NCBI RefSeq assembly: GCF_007559435.1
Contig: NZ_VMBP01000002.1
Span: 248,001-312,000 of the forward strand
From: Ancylobacter moscoviensis
Lineage (GTDB): Bacteria; Pseudomonadota; Alphaproteobacteria; Rhizobiales; Xanthobacteraceae
DNA: 64,000 nucleotides
Direction: 5' to 3'
Positions 26,998 through 36,461 of the stretch are shown piece by piece. The position numbers and the translations under genes are program-made. The notes under the pieces are model-generated. The model searched no databases. It was given only the letters and a program-made list of their open reading frames with translations, and was not told the origin of the DNA. The stretch's first letter is position 1; every line of letters starts with the position of its first letter.

Positions 26998-27106
26998 GCG
27001 CTGAGGGCCGCGTCGCGTAGAGCACGCCGAAAAGGCCGGCGCGCCATTGACGCGAGCCGGCCGGCGGCGATGCTCGGTGGCGATTCCTCACCGGACCCAT
27101 AACCCG

Positions 27107-27469
27107 ATGCCCGCCCTCTCGACGCTTCTGCCGCCTTCGGTCACCCCGATCCTGCTGCTCTTCGCCTCGAACGTGTTCATGACGTTCGCCTGGTACGGGC
27201 ATCTCAAGCACAAATCGGCCCCGCTGCTCATCGCCATCCTCGCGAGCTGGGGCATTGCCTTCTTCGAGTACTGCCTCGCCGTGCCGGCTAACCGCTATGG
27301 TTCGGCGGTCTATTCGACGGTCGAGCTCAAGACCATCCAGGAGGTCATCACCCTCGTGGTCTTTGCCGGCTTCTCGGTGCTGTGGCTGAAGGAGCCCTTC
27401 GCCTGGAACCACCTGATCGGCTTCGCGCTGATCGCGCTCGGCGCGTTCTTCATCTTCCAGAAGTGGTGA
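27107..27469 (+). CDS. DUF486 family small membrane protein
   Basis: A 120-residue protein with four membrane helices (about 11-28, 40-58, 79-94 and 100-117). It matches DUF486, a small branch related to drug/metabolite transporters, by 'FMTFAWYGHLKHK', 'FFEYCLAVPANRYG' and 'TLVVFAGFSVLWLKEPF'. The function is unknown; by analogy with small multidrug proteins it may transport or act as a dimer. I use the ATG at 27107 (MPALSTLL). It is tail to tail with the sugar dehydrogenase gene with no base between the two stop codons. Confidence 0.88.
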   Translation: MPALSTLLPPSVTPILLLFASNVFMTFAWYGHLKHKSAPLLIAILASWGIAFFEYCLAVPANRYGSAVYSTVELKTIQEVITLVVFAGFSVLWLKEPFAWNHLIGFALIALGAFFIFQKW

Positions 27470-28657
27470 TCAATCCGCGGGGCCGAGGCGCAGCAGCCGG
27501 CCTTCGCCGGGATCGTCGGTAAGCAGCCACAGGGCGCCGTCGGGCCCCTGCCGGACATCGCGGATGCGCTCGCCGAGATCGGTCAGCAGCACCTCTTCGT
27601 CGACGACCTTCTCGCGCGCCGGATCGAGGTGCAGGCGGACCAGCCGCGTGCCCGAAAGGCCGCCCGCGAACAGGTCGCCCTTCCACGCCGGCAGAAGATT
27701 GCCGTTGTAGAAGGCGAGGCCGGACGGCGCGAAGGAAGGGTCCCAGTACTTTACCGGCTGCTCCATGCCGTCCTTGGCGGTGCCTTCGCCGATCTTTGCG
27801 CCGCTGTAGTCCCGGCCATAGGTGATGACTGGCCAGCCGTAGTTCTTGCCAGCTTCGGGATGGTTGAGTTCGTCGCCGCCGCGCGCGCCGTGCTCGATGG
27901 TCCAGAGCCGGCCGGTGACGGAATCGAGCGCGGCGCCCTGCACGTTGCGGTGGCCGTAGCTCCAGATCTCTGGCCGCGCACTGCCCCGGTCGCGGAACGG
28001 ATTGTCGCCGGGCACCGATCCGTCCGCGCCGATGCGGACGATCTTGCCGATATGGCTGGAGAGTTGCTGCGCCTGATCGCGCAGCGAATAGCGGTCGCCA
28101 AGGGTGACGAAGAGCGTGCCGTCGCCGGCGAAGACGAGGCGCGAGCCGAAATGATTGCTGCCGGTCGCGGCCGGCTGCTGGCGGAAGATCACCTCGACCC
28201 CGTCCAGCCGCGCATCGCCGCCGTCCTCGACGAGTCGGGCCCGTGCGACGCTGGTGCCGGAGGCGCCCTCGCGCGGCTCGGCATAGGAGAAATAGACCAG
28301 CCGGCTGCTGGCGAAGTCGGGCGCGGGAACGATGTCCAGCAGGCCACCCTGACCGGAGGAATAGACCGGCGGCACACCTTTCACCGGAGCCGAGACGGTG
28401 CCGCTGCGGTTGACGATGCGGATCCGGCCGGGGCGTTCCGTCACCAGCATGCGCCCGTCCGGCAGGAAGGCGAGGCCCCACGGGTTTTCAAGGCCGGAGG
28501 CGACGGTCTCGACGCTCAGCGGGCCAGCAGAGGAGGGAATGCGTACCGGCTCCTGCGCGATGGCGCTGGCCGTCAGCAGACCGGAGAGGGCGATTGCCGG
28601 CAGGAGGCGGGCGAGGGGGCTCAAGGCGGCGCTCCGTGGTTCGACTCCGGAGCGCAT
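27470..28657 (-). CDS. PQQ-dependent aldose sugar dehydrogenase-like protein
   Basis: A 395-residue periplasmic beta-propeller of the GSDH/YliI family. A signal peptide occupies about 1-34 ('IALSGLLTASAIAQ'). Family blocks are 'GLENPWGLAFLPDGRMLVTERPGRIRIV', 'GQGGLLDIVPAPDF', 'GSNHFGSRLVFAGDGTLFVTLGDRYS' and 'WTIEHGARGGDELNHPEAGKNYGWPVITYG'. Members oxidise aldoses using PQQ and calcium. No PQQ biosynthesis genes occur in the window, so the cofactor must come from elsewhere in the genome or from outside. Single gene. Confidence 0.92.
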   Translation of the reverse strand: MRSGVEPRSAALSPLARLLPAIALSGLLTASAIAQEPVRIPSSAGPLSVETVASGLENPWGLAFLPDGRMLVTERPGRIRIVNRSGTVSAPVKGVPPVYSSGQGGLLDIVPAPDFASSRLVYFSYAEPREGASGTSVARARLVEDGGDARLDGVEVIFRQQPAATGSNHFGSRLVFAGDGTLFVTLGDRYSLRDQAQQLSSHIGKIVRIGADGSVPGDNPFRDRGSARPEIWSYGHRNVQGAALDSVTGRLWTIEHGARGGDELNHPEAGKNYGWPVITYGRDYSGAKIGEGTAKDGMEQPVKYWDPSFAPSGLAFYNGNLLPAWKGDLFAGGLSGTRLVRLHLDPAREKVVDEEVLLTDLGERIRDVRQGPDGALWLLTDDPGEGRLLRLGPAD

Positions 28658-28739
28658 GGTTAGAGCACGCCGGCGATGCTGCCAACATCAGTCGGCTGAA
28701 CAAGCCGTGAGACCCGGCGGAGCGGGGAGGCGGCGCCGG

Positions 28740-29051
28740 TCAGCCCTGGCGGTGACGCGGCGCGTGGTCCTCGTGCGCAGACTGCAGCGTGTGGCGCAGC
28801 ATGAAGGTGGTGAGGCCGCACAGGCCGACGAAGGCGGACAGCAGGATGGCGCCGACGGCGATACGGTCGTCGGAGACCGAGCCGTGGACGATCTCGAGCG
28901 CGGAGGCGCGCTGCAGGCCGAACATGCAGAGCACGGCGACGATCGCGAAGGTGAGCGAGAGCACGACGCCGGCTTCCATCGCCGCGCGGCGGAGCCGGCG
29001 GTGGGCGGTGTGGCGGGGCGCGACGTGCCCGGCGGTGCGCTGCTGCGGCAT
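28740..29051 (-). CDS. Small membrane protein with two helices (103 aa)
   Basis: I do not recognise the family. The ATG at 29051 has a strong GGAGGA ribosome site; upstream in-frame codons lack one. After a basic, His-rich N-terminus ('APRHTAHRRLRR') come two membrane helices, about 25-47 and 65-88, with a small periplasmic loop carrying 'SALEIVHGSVSDDR', then a His/Arg-rich tail. It lies between the sugar dehydrogenase and the GST, on the same strand but separate from both. An inner-membrane site is supported, nothing more. Confidence 0.65.
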   Translation of the reverse strand: MPQQRTAGHVAPRHTAHRRLRRAAMEAGVVLSLTFAIVAVLCMFGLQRASALEIVHGSVSDDRIAVGAILLSAFVGLCGLTTFMLRHTLQSAHEDHAPRHRQG

Positions 29052-29178
29052 GGCGAGATTTCCTCCGATCGACGGCGACGGCCCGTCGATGGAGGTAATC
29101 TGGACCGGGAACACGGCTCGGCTTCGACGCCACTTTGCGCGACCCGGTGCCATTTCGCGGCTATTTCAGGGCAAATAC

Positions 29179-29820
29179 TTAAGCGATGTTAACGAGTTGC
29201 TCGCCGGCAGCCGGGCGCCAGTCCATGCCGACATGGGAAGGCAGCGCGGCAACACGGTCCAGCCACGCGCGCACCGCGGGAAAGGTGCGCAGATCGAAGT
29301 CGCCTTCTTCCGCCACATGGGTATGGGCGTAGAGGGCGATGTCGGCGATGGTCAGCGCGCCATCGACGAAGAAGGGCCGGCGGGAAAGATGGCGCTCCAT
29401 CACGCCGAGGACGGCGTAGCCTTCCTCCATCCAGCGGTCGATGTCGTGGGTACGCAGCTCCCGCCCGCCCTTCACCAGCTTGAGCCAGAAGCGGGCGGCG
29501 CCGATGGAGGGCTCATGGCTGTGCTGCTCGAAGAACATCCAGCGCAGCACCTCCGCCCGCGCCAGCGGCTCGTCGGGCAGCAGCGGTGACCCGTCGGCAA
29601 GGAAGAACATGATGGCGTTCGATTCGGGCAGGTAGCGTCCGCCCGGCAGCTCCAGCAGCGGCACCCGGCCTTCCGGGTTTTTCATCAGGAAGTCGGGGGT
29701 GCGATTTTCGCCACGCAGCAGGTCGACATCGATCAGTTCGAAGGGGACGCCGAGCTTGGCGAGCAGCAGCCGCACCTTGTAGCAGTTGCCCGAGCTCTGC
29801 ATCGCATAGACCTTGAGCAC
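29179..29820 (-). CDS. Glutathione S-transferase family protein
   Basis: A 213-residue cytoplasmic GST. The N-terminal thioredoxin-like domain (1-80) shows 'SSGNCYKVRLLLAKLGVPFELIDVDL' and the cis-Pro/Ser glutathione site 'EGRVPLLELPGGRYLPESNAIMFFLA'. The helical C-terminal domain runs from about 90 to 205. The serine and cysteine of 'SSGNCYK' are where bacterial GSTs keep their catalytic residue. The substrate is not predictable. It diverges from aatA. Confidence 0.92.
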   Translation of the reverse strand: MLKVYAMQSSGNCYKVRLLLAKLGVPFELIDVDLLRGENRTPDFLMKNPEGRVPLLELPGGRYLPESNAIMFFLADGSPLLPDEPLARAEVLRWMFFEQHSHEPSIGAARFWLKLVKGGRELRTHDIDRWMEEGYAVLGVMERHLSRRPFFVDGALTIADIALYAHTHVAEEGDFDLRTFPAVRAWLDRVAALPSHVGMDWRPAAGEQLVNIA

Positions 29821-29929
29821 GCGGCAAACTCCAGCATGGACGACAAAAAAGGCGCAGCGGCAGGATAACGCAGCATGGAACCCGACCGCAGGTAGGGAAT
29901 CGCTTGCCGGGGCGCAAGGGCTCGACTAG

Positions 29930-31168
<1,239 letters not shown>

Positions 31169-31182
31169 GGTAAAAATGACTT

Positions 31183-31214
31183 TATCCGGCCGGGCGACGC
31201 GCCCCGGCCGGATA
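31183..31214. terminator. Hairpin after aatA
   Basis: TATCCGGCCGGG and its exact complement form a 12-bp stem with an 8-nt loop, 14 bp after the aatA stop. There is no T-run, so termination is probable but not certain. Confidence 0.5.
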
Positions 31215-31278
31215 GCCGCCTTCGGCGGCACGGCGCCGGTCCCCAGCCGGTCGCGCGTCTTCTCCAGGGAGAGACAGA

Positions 31279-31770
31279 ATGATCCGTACCGTAATGTCGC
31301 GTGGCCTCATCGCCGCCGCGCTCGCTGCCGGCGTCGGCAGCCTCTTTGCCGTGCCGGCCTCGGCGCAGGGCAAGCGCGTGGAAGCCGGCGTGCTGGAGTG
31401 CCGCGGTTCCAAGTCGGTGAGCTTCATCATCGGCTCCAAGCGCACGCTGGACTGCGTGTTCCGCAGCACGCGCGGCCGCAGCTACCCCTATGAGGGCACG
31501 ATCCGTCGCTGGGGCGTCGACCTCGGCGTGACCGGCCGCAATGCGCTGGTGTGGACCGTGCTGGCGCCGTCGCGCGGCGTGCGCTCGGGCGACCTCGACG
31601 GCACCTATGCCGGCGTCTCCGGCAGCGTCGCCCTCGGCTTGGGCGTGGCCGGCAACGTGCTGGTCGGCGGCTCGCGCAACACGATCGCGCTGCAGCCTCT
31701 CAGCGTCGAAGGCCAGACCGGCGTGAACGTCGCGCTCGGCGTTGGCGACCTGCGTCTGACCTCCCGGTGA
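31279..31770 (+). CDS. DUF992 family secreted protein
   Basis: A 163-residue protein that fits DUF992, a family mostly limited to alphaproteobacteria. The signal peptide is about 1-29 ('AVPASAQ'). The mature region shows the family pattern 'VEAGVLECRGSKSVSFIIGSKRTLDCVFRS' with two cysteines, then a Gly-rich half ('SGSVALGLGVAGNVLVGGSRNTIALQPLSVEGQTGVNVALG'). Role unknown; periplasmic or outer-membrane. GGGAG precedes the ATG and a terminator follows. Confidence 0.92.
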   Translation: MIRTVMSRGLIAAALAAGVGSLFAVPASAQGKRVEAGVLECRGSKSVSFIIGSKRTLDCVFRSTRGRSYPYEGTIRRWGVDLGVTGRNALVWTVLAPSRGVRSGDLDGTYAGVSGSVALGLGVAGNVLVGGSRNTIALQPLSVEGQTGVNVALGVGDLRLTSR

Positions 31771-31815
31771 GCAGCGGCGCCGTGTGGCGCCCGTTTTCCC
31801 GATATGAACGTCCAG

Positions 31816-31842
31816 GCCCGGCGGTCCCCCGCCGGGCTTTTT
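31816..31842 (+). terminator. Rho-independent terminator of the DUF992 gene
   Basis: GCCCGGCGG, a 4-nt loop, CCGCCGGGC and then TTTTT: a classic 9-bp stem with a T-run, 46 bp after the stop. Confidence 0.9.
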
Positions 31843-31932
31843 CGTAAATCCGCACGACGAGTTGATGGGCGCTCCTGAGCGCGCGGCGCCTGAACGGCGT
31901 ATCTTCCCGGCAATCGACCGAGGGAGACCGCC

Positions 31933-32916
31933 ATGCTGATCCGCCGCCGGCCTTCATGGGCATTGCCGGAAAGCGCCGCTACACCCGAATCCGTCTATCT
32001 CTCCCGCCGCCACCTGCTCGGGGCGGGCATCGGCCTGCTGGCGGCTGCTGGCCTTCCCCACGGTGCCGAGGCCGCGCCGGCCGCCGGCGATCCGGCGACC
32101 GATCCGACACGCGACCTCTATCCGGCCAAGCGCAATCCCGCCTACACGCTGGATCATCCCATCACCCCGGAAGAGGTCTCCGGCAACTACAACAATTTCT
32201 ACGAGTTCGGCTCCGACCGGCGGAACTACCAGGTCGCCGATATCGCCGAGCGCATGCCGCGCCGCCCCTGGACGGTGAAGATCGACGGGCTGGTGGAGAA
32301 GCCGCGCGAGGTCGGCATCGACGACATCATCCGCGCCATGACGCTGGAAGAGCGCCTCTACCGCCACCGCTGCGTCGAGGCCTGGTCCATGGCGGTGCCG
32401 TGGACGGGCTTTCCGCTGAAGAACTTCGTGGCGTGGGCAAAGCCGTTGTCGGGGGCGAAATATGTGCGCTTCGAGACGTTCGTGAATCCGTCGGTGGCGC
32501 CGGGACAGAACCGCTTCATCTATCCCTGGCCCTATGTCGACGGTCTCACCATGGCGGAAGCGACCAACGAACTCGCCTTCCTCGTCACCGGCGTCTACGG
32601 CAAGCCGGCGCCGAACCAGTACGGCGCGCCGCTGCGCCTCGCCGTGCCGTGGAAATACGGCTTCAAATCGGTGAAGTCGATCGTGCGCGTCTCCTTCGTC
32701 GAGGAGCGGCCCGTGGGGCTGTGGGAGCAGGTGCAGGGGCGCGAATACGGCTTCTGGGCCAATGTGAACCCTGCCGTGTCCCATCCGCGCTGGAGCCAGG
32801 CGAGCGAGCGCGACATCGGCACCGGCGAGCGGCGTCCGACCCAGATCTACAACGGTTATGGCGAGCAGGTCGCCGGGCTCTATGCCGGACTGAGCGGCGA
32901 GAAGCTGTTCATGTGA
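31933..32916 (+). CDS. msrP: Protein-methionine-sulfoxide reductase MsrP (YedY)
   Basis: A 327-residue periplasmic molybdopterin enzyme that repairs oxidised methionines. The Tat signal 'SRRHLLGAGIGLLAAAG' (about 24-40) shows export in the folded state. The molybdenum ligand is C147 in 'YRHRCVEAWSM'; other family blocks are 'YNNFYEFG' and 'PWKYGFKSVKSIVRVSF'. The usual partner msrQ, which brings electrons from quinol, is not next to it: the following 354 bp hold no gene. It is followed by a bidirectional terminator. Confidence 0.95.
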   Translation: MLIRRRPSWALPESAATPESVYLSRRHLLGAGIGLLAAAGLPHGAEAAPAAGDPATDPTRDLYPAKRNPAYTLDHPITPEEVSGNYNNFYEFGSDRRNYQVADIAERMPRRPWTVKIDGLVEKPREVGIDDIIRAMTLEERLYRHRCVEAWSMAVPWTGFPLKNFVAWAKPLSGAKYVRFETFVNPSVAPGQNRFIYPWPYVDGLTMAEATNELAFLVTGVYGKPAPNQYGAPLRLAVPWKYGFKSVKSIVRVSFVEERPVGLWEQVQGREYGFWANVNPAVSHPRWSQASERDIGTGERRPTQIYNGYGEQVAGLYAGLSGEKLFM

Positions 32917-32957
32917 ACCGATCGCCGCGGCCGCGCTGCGACCCGCAGACAAGAAAA

Positions 32958-32990
32958 AAGCCGGATCCAAAAGGATCCGGCTTAAGTTTT
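32958..32990. terminator. Bidirectional terminator after msrP
   Basis: AAGCCGGATCC, loop AAAA, GGATCCGGCTT (11-bp perfect stem, 32958-32983), then AAGTTTT on the plus side and AAAAAAG before it, which reads as T-rich on the minus strand. Confidence 0.85.
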
Positions 32991-33008
32991 CGCCACCGAA
33001 GTGGCGAA
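32989..33008. repeat. Second hairpin in the post-msrP gap
   Basis: TTCGCCAC, CGAA, GTGGCGAA forms a perfect 8-bp stem with a tetraloop immediately after the first terminator. It may add to termination or protect the mRNA end. Confidence 0.5.
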
Positions 33009-33081
33009 CCTTCCAGAGGGGAACAGCCGAAACGAAAACGCATCGGCGTCGCCCACTGATATGGTCAAAGATCGAGCAGCT

Positions 33082-33122
33082 TGCAATAAATTATGCCTGC
33101 ATGGCAGGCATGCGTTATTGCA
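33082..33122. other. Unexplained nested palindrome (41 bp)
   Basis: In the 354-bp gap after msrP, outer arms TGCAATAA and TTATTGCA and inner arms ATGCCTGC and GCAGGCAT are both perfect, with matching 3-base internal loops and a 3-base centre. This gives 16 paired bases in 41. It is locally AT-rich. It could be a two-part operator or an RNA hairpin; the rest of the gap (33123-33270) holds only the ribosome site of the next gene. Confidence 0.6.
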
Positions 33123-33270
33123 TCCAGCTTGTCATGTAGCCGACACTGCCCGCGAAATAAGCGCCCGGGCACCGGAGCGCGAGTCGCCGCGAGGCGTTGG
33201 AAACCGGTCCTTTGGGGCTTAATCTTCCCCGCCCCGCATCGTCTCTCCATTCCCGCCGGAGGAGCCGTTC

Positions 33271-33780
33271 ATGCCGACAGGCGACTTTGCACTCCGTCTC
33301 TCAGGGGCGCTCGGCGGTCTCGTGCTGGGCCTGTCGGTGGCAGTGGCGACGCCGGCATCCACGCTGGTGGCCATCGCCGATATCGGCTTCACCGATTCGT
33401 CCGGCGAGGCGAAGGACCAGAGCGCCGAGCATGAGGCGCGCCGTCTGGAGCTCACCCAGGCTCTGCGGGCCGATATCGGCCGTAACGACCGGCTGGAGAG
33501 CCTGTCGCTCGCCTGCGAAGGCGCCTGCCGCCTCGACGGGGAGGGCGTGGAGGCGCTGCGCCAGCGGGCCCGGCAGGCCGGCGCCGCCTATGTCGTGGTC
33601 GGCAGCGTGCACAAGATGAGCACGCTCGTGCTCTCCATGCGCGTGGCGGTGCTGGATGTCGCCTCCGGCAAGCTGGTGCTGGAGCGGCTGCTCAGTTTCC
33701 GCGGCGACAATGACGAGGGCTGGCGCCACGCCGGCGACTACGCCGCCCGCGAGGTCGCCGGGCGGCTCGCTGTGCGCTGA
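33271..33780 (+). CDS. DUF3280/DUF2380-like secreted protein
   Basis: A 169-residue exported protein. The signal peptide is about 1-28 ('LVLGLSVAVATPAS'). The mature part has alternating beta/alpha character with 'VAIADIGFTDSSGEAKD', a 'CEGACRLDG' cysteine pair and 'AGAAYVVVGSVHKMSTLVLSMRVAVLDVASGKLVLERLLSFRGDNDEGWRHAGDY'. This matches DUF3280/DUF2380 in my recollection, a family of unknown role reminiscent of TolB N-terminal or CsgG-like domains that handle envelope assembly. Family assignment is moderate. GGAGGAG precedes the ATG. It ends six bases before the lsrB stop, tail to tail. Confidence 0.72.
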   Translation: MPTGDFALRLSGALGGLVLGLSVAVATPASTLVAIADIGFTDSSGEAKDQSAEHEARRLELTQALRADIGRNDRLESLSLACEGACRLDGEGVEALRQRARQAGAAYVVVGSVHKMSTLVLSMRVAVLDVASGKLVLERLLSFRGDNDEGWRHAGDYAAREVAGRLAVR

Positions 33781-33786
33781 GGTCGC

Positions 33787-34710
33787 TCAGAAGTTCCAGC
33801 GCTGTGCCTTGGCGACCAGGAAGTCGCGGAACACCTGGATGCGCGCGACCGAGCGCATTTCCTGCGGGTAGACGAAATAGGCTTCCAGCGTCGGCGTCGG
33901 GCGCTCCTGGAAGAGCTGCACCAGCGTCGCGGAATCCTCCAGCAGGTAGTCGGGCACGATGCCGATGCCGACGCCGCGCTCCACCGCGCGCTTCAGGCCC
34001 AGCACGTTGTTGACCGAGAGGGCCGGCACCCGGCTTTCCTGCCCGTCCTCCAGCCCGGCGCGCTCCAGCCAGTTCAGACCCTGGAAATAGGAGGGGATCG
34101 GGCCGCCGAGCAGGATGATGCGGTGCTTGTCGAGCTCGTCCAGCGTGCGCGGGTGGCCGTTGCGCTTCAGATACTCCGCCGAGGCGAAGGCGTGGAAGTG
34201 CACCGTGAACAGCTTGCGCTGGATCAGGTCCGGCTGCACCGGCTGGCGCAGGCGGATGGCGACGTCGGCCTCGCGCATGGCGAGATCGAGTTCGTCGTCG
34301 GTGAGGATCAGCGTGATGCGGATGTCGGGATAGAGTTCGAGGAACTCGCCGATGCGCGCGGTGAGCCAATGGGTGCCCAGACCCATGGTGGTGGTCACGC
34401 GCAGCTCGCCGTTCGGCTTCTCGCGGCTGTCCGTCAGCTTGGCGCGCGCCGCCTCCAGCTTCATGAACACTTCGTGGGCGGTCCGGTAGAGCAGGTCGCC
34501 CTGCTCGGTCAGGATCAGGCCGCGTGCGTGGCGGTGGAACAGCGGGATGTTGAGTTCCTGCTCCAGCGCGGAAACCTGCCGGCTGACCGCCGACTGCGAC
34601 AGCCCGAGAGCTTCGCCCGCATGGGTGAAGGAGCCGGCTTCGGCGGCGACGTGAAAGACCTTGAGCTTGTCCCAGTCCATGTCACGTGCCCGGTTGGCCT
34701 TATTGTCCAT
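33787..34710 (-). CDS. lsrB: LysR regulator of the LsrB/VtlR group
   Basis: A 307-residue LysR-type regulator. The winged HTH at about 11-70 reads 'MDWDKLKVFHVAAEAGSFTHAGEALGLSQSAVSRQVSALEQEL', and the effector-binding domain fills about 95-300. Both the sequence and the trxB-lrp neighbourhood match Sinorhizobium LsrB and Brucella VtlR, which control redox and envelope genes and small RNAs and are needed for host infection. LsrB senses oxidants through cysteines; this copy has none in the regulatory domain as I read it, so that mechanism may differ. An internal ATG at 34680 is an alternative start. It lies 30 bp after trxB on the same strand, probably co-transcribed. Confidence 0.88.
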   Translation of the reverse strand: MDNKANRARDMDWDKLKVFHVAAEAGSFTHAGEALGLSQSAVSRQVSALEQELNIPLFHRHARGLILTEQGDLLYRTAHEVFMKLEAARAKLTDSREKPNGELRVTTTMGLGTHWLTARIGEFLELYPDIRITLILTDDELDLAMREADVAIRLRQPVQPDLIQRKLFTVHFHAFASAEYLKRNGHPRTLDELDKHRIILLGGPIPSYFQGLNWLERAGLEDGQESRVPALSVNNVLGLKRAVERGVGIGIVPDYLLEDSATLVQLFQERPTPTLEAYFVYPQEMRSVARIQVFRDFLVAKAQRWNF

Positions 34711-34740
34711 GCGTCAGGGGCCCTGTTGTCACTCGCGGTC

Positions 34741-35724
34741 TCACTCGGCGGCGTGCGCGAGCGTTTCGCGCGCCGCGAGGAAGCGTTCGGCCTCCAGCGC
34801 GGCCATGCAGCCCATGCCCGCCGCCGTCACCGCCTGGCGGAACGTGTCGTCCGCGACGTCGCCGGCCGCGAACACGCCCTCCACCGAGGTCTGGGTCGAG
34901 TGGGGGGCCGTCCAGACATAGCCGCTGGGCTTGAGCTTAAGCTGGTCCTGCACCAACTCGGTGGCCGGCGCATGGCCGATGGCGATGAACACGCCGTCGG
35001 CCGTGCGCTCGGCGTAGGCGCCGGTGGCGACGTCCTTCAGCACAACGCCGGTGACGCGGGTGGGCTCATGTTCGCCCTTCACCTCGTGGATGGCGGCGTT
35101 CCACACCACCTCCACCTTGGGGTGGGCGAAGAGCCGCTCCTGCAGGATGCGCTCGGCGCGGAAGCTGTCGCGGCGGTGCACGACCGTGACCTTCGAGGCG
35201 AAGTTGGTGAGGAACAGGGCCTCTTCGACCGCGGTGTTGCCACCGCCGACCACGATCACTTCCTTGCCGCGATAGAAGAAGCCGTCGCAGGTGGCGCAGG
35301 CGGAGACGCCGTGGCCACGATAGGCCTGCTCGGAATCGAGCTCCAGCCAGCGCGCCTGCGCGCCGGTGGCGAGTATGACGGTCTCGGCGATCCACACCGT
35401 GCCGGAGTCGGTCTCGGCGCGGAAGGGGCGGCTCGACAGGTCGAGGCGGGTCACGAGGTCGTTGACGATGCGCGTGCCCATCTTCTCGGCCTGCGCCTGC
35501 ATCTGCTCCATCAGCCAAGGGCCCTGGATCGGATCGGCGAAGCCGGGATAATTTTCCACGTCGGTGGTGATGGTGAGCTGCCCGCCCGGCTGGATGCCCT
35601 GGATCAGCACCGGCTCAAGCATCGCCCGCGCGGCGTAGACCGCGGCGGTATAGCCCGCGGGTCCGGAGCCGATGATGAGGACCTTGACGTGATTGGCCTG
35701 ACTGGACGAGGGCGCCGGCGACAT
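34741..35724 (-). CDS. trxB: Thioredoxin reductase TrxB
   Basis: A 327-residue cytoplasmic flavoenzyme that reduces thioredoxin with NADPH. FAD-binding 'VLIIGSGPAGYTAAVYAARA' starts near residue 14, the redox pair is in 'CATCDGFFYRGKEVIVVGGGNTAVEEALFL', and the second FAD block 'DGVFIAIGHAPAT' is near 275. I use the ATG at 35724 (MSPAPSSS); a longer frame to 35763 lacks support. First gene of a likely trxB-lsrB operon, divergent from lrp. Confidence 0.96.
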   Translation of the reverse strand: MSPAPSSSQANHVKVLIIGSGPAGYTAAVYAARAMLEPVLIQGIQPGGQLTITTDVENYPGFADPIQGPWLMEQMQAQAEKMGTRIVNDLVTRLDLSSRPFRAETDSGTVWIAETVILATGAQARWLELDSEQAYRGHGVSACATCDGFFYRGKEVIVVGGGNTAVEEALFLTNFASKVTVVHRRDSFRAERILQERLFAHPKVEVVWNAAIHEVKGEHEPTRVTGVVLKDVATGAYAERTADGVFIAIGHAPATELVQDQLKLKPSGYVWTAPHSTQTSVEGVFAAGDVADDTFRQAVTAAGMGCMAALEAERFLAARETLAHAAE

Positions 35725-35798
35725 GGAAAGCTCGCTTGGGGTTGAGGCACGGGGAAAGGCCACATGGATGACACATGCGTCCGCCGCAAGGGGCGCCC

Positions 35799-35849
35799 GG
35801 GTCAGCCATGCGAAAATGTAGGGGCTGACCCGACCCGCCGCAAGGCGGG
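35799..35849. repeat. Palindromes in the trxB-lrp divergent region
   Basis: GGGTCAGCC (35799-35807) and GGCTGACCC (35823-35831) form a 9-bp inverted repeat. CCCGCC, GCAA, GGCGGG (35834-35849) follows directly. A partial copy of 'CCGCCGCAAGG' lies at 35781. This 260-bp gap must hold both promoters; these elements may be operators or a dispersed repeat. Confidence 0.4.
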
Positions 35850-35984
35850 GCGCTCCTATCCATTAGTTTTCCATAAGGAAGATTGCGCGGGACAAGCGCG
35901 CAAGATAATTGCTCTGCCCGGCCGCTTCACTATCTTCGCGGCCGACAGGCGCGCCGTCTCGGCCGCCGCAACCGGAGGCGCCGC

Positions 35985-36461
35985 GTGGTTCGCCGTATCG
36001 ACGCGATCGACTGGAACATTCTGCGCGAGCTTCAGGGCGATGGCCGCATCACCAATGTGGAGCTGTCCCAGCGCGTCGGCATTTCCGCCCCTCCCTGCCT
36101 GCGCCGGGTCCGTGCGCTGGAGGAGGAGGGCATCATCAAGGGCTATCGCGCCCTGCTCGACGAGAAGAAGCTCGGCTTCGACCTGATGGCCTTCGCCATG
36201 GTCCATCTCGTGAGCCAGGCCGAGGCGGATCTCTCCGCCTTTGCCGAGCAGGTCGAGCGCTGGCCGCTGGTGCGCGCCTGCTGGATGCTCTCCGGTGAGA
36301 CCGACTTCATCCTGCTCTGCGTCGCGCCGGACCTTCGGACTTTCCAGAATTTCGTGCTGGAGCTGACGGGCGCGCCGAACGTGCGCAACGTGAAGACCGC
36401 GCTCACGCTGAAGCAGACCAAGGACGTCGCCGTGGTGCCGATGGAAGGGGACGCCCCTTGA
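35985..36461 (+). CDS. lrp: Lrp/AsnC family transcriptional regulator
   Basis: A 158-residue regulator. The HTH is in 'IDWNILRELQGDGRITNVELSQRVGISAPPCLRRVRALEEEGIIKGYRALLD' (about 7-60), and the RAM effector domain fills about 70-150. I choose the GTG at 35985 because GGAGG lies six bases upstream and the protein then begins as its rhizobial relatives do; longer frames give an Arg-rich leader. It diverges from trxB as in Sinorhizobium. Its stop overlaps the TTG start of the next glycosyltransferase gene, so the regulator and envelope genes share a transcript. Confidence 0.92.
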   Translation: MVRRIDAIDWNILRELQGDGRITNVELSQRVGISAPPCLRRVRALEEEGIIKGYRALLDEKKLGFDLMAFAMVHLVSQAEADLSAFAEQVERWPLVRACWMLSGETDFILLCVAPDLRTFQNFVLELTGAPNVRNVKTALTLKQTKDVAVVPMEGDAP

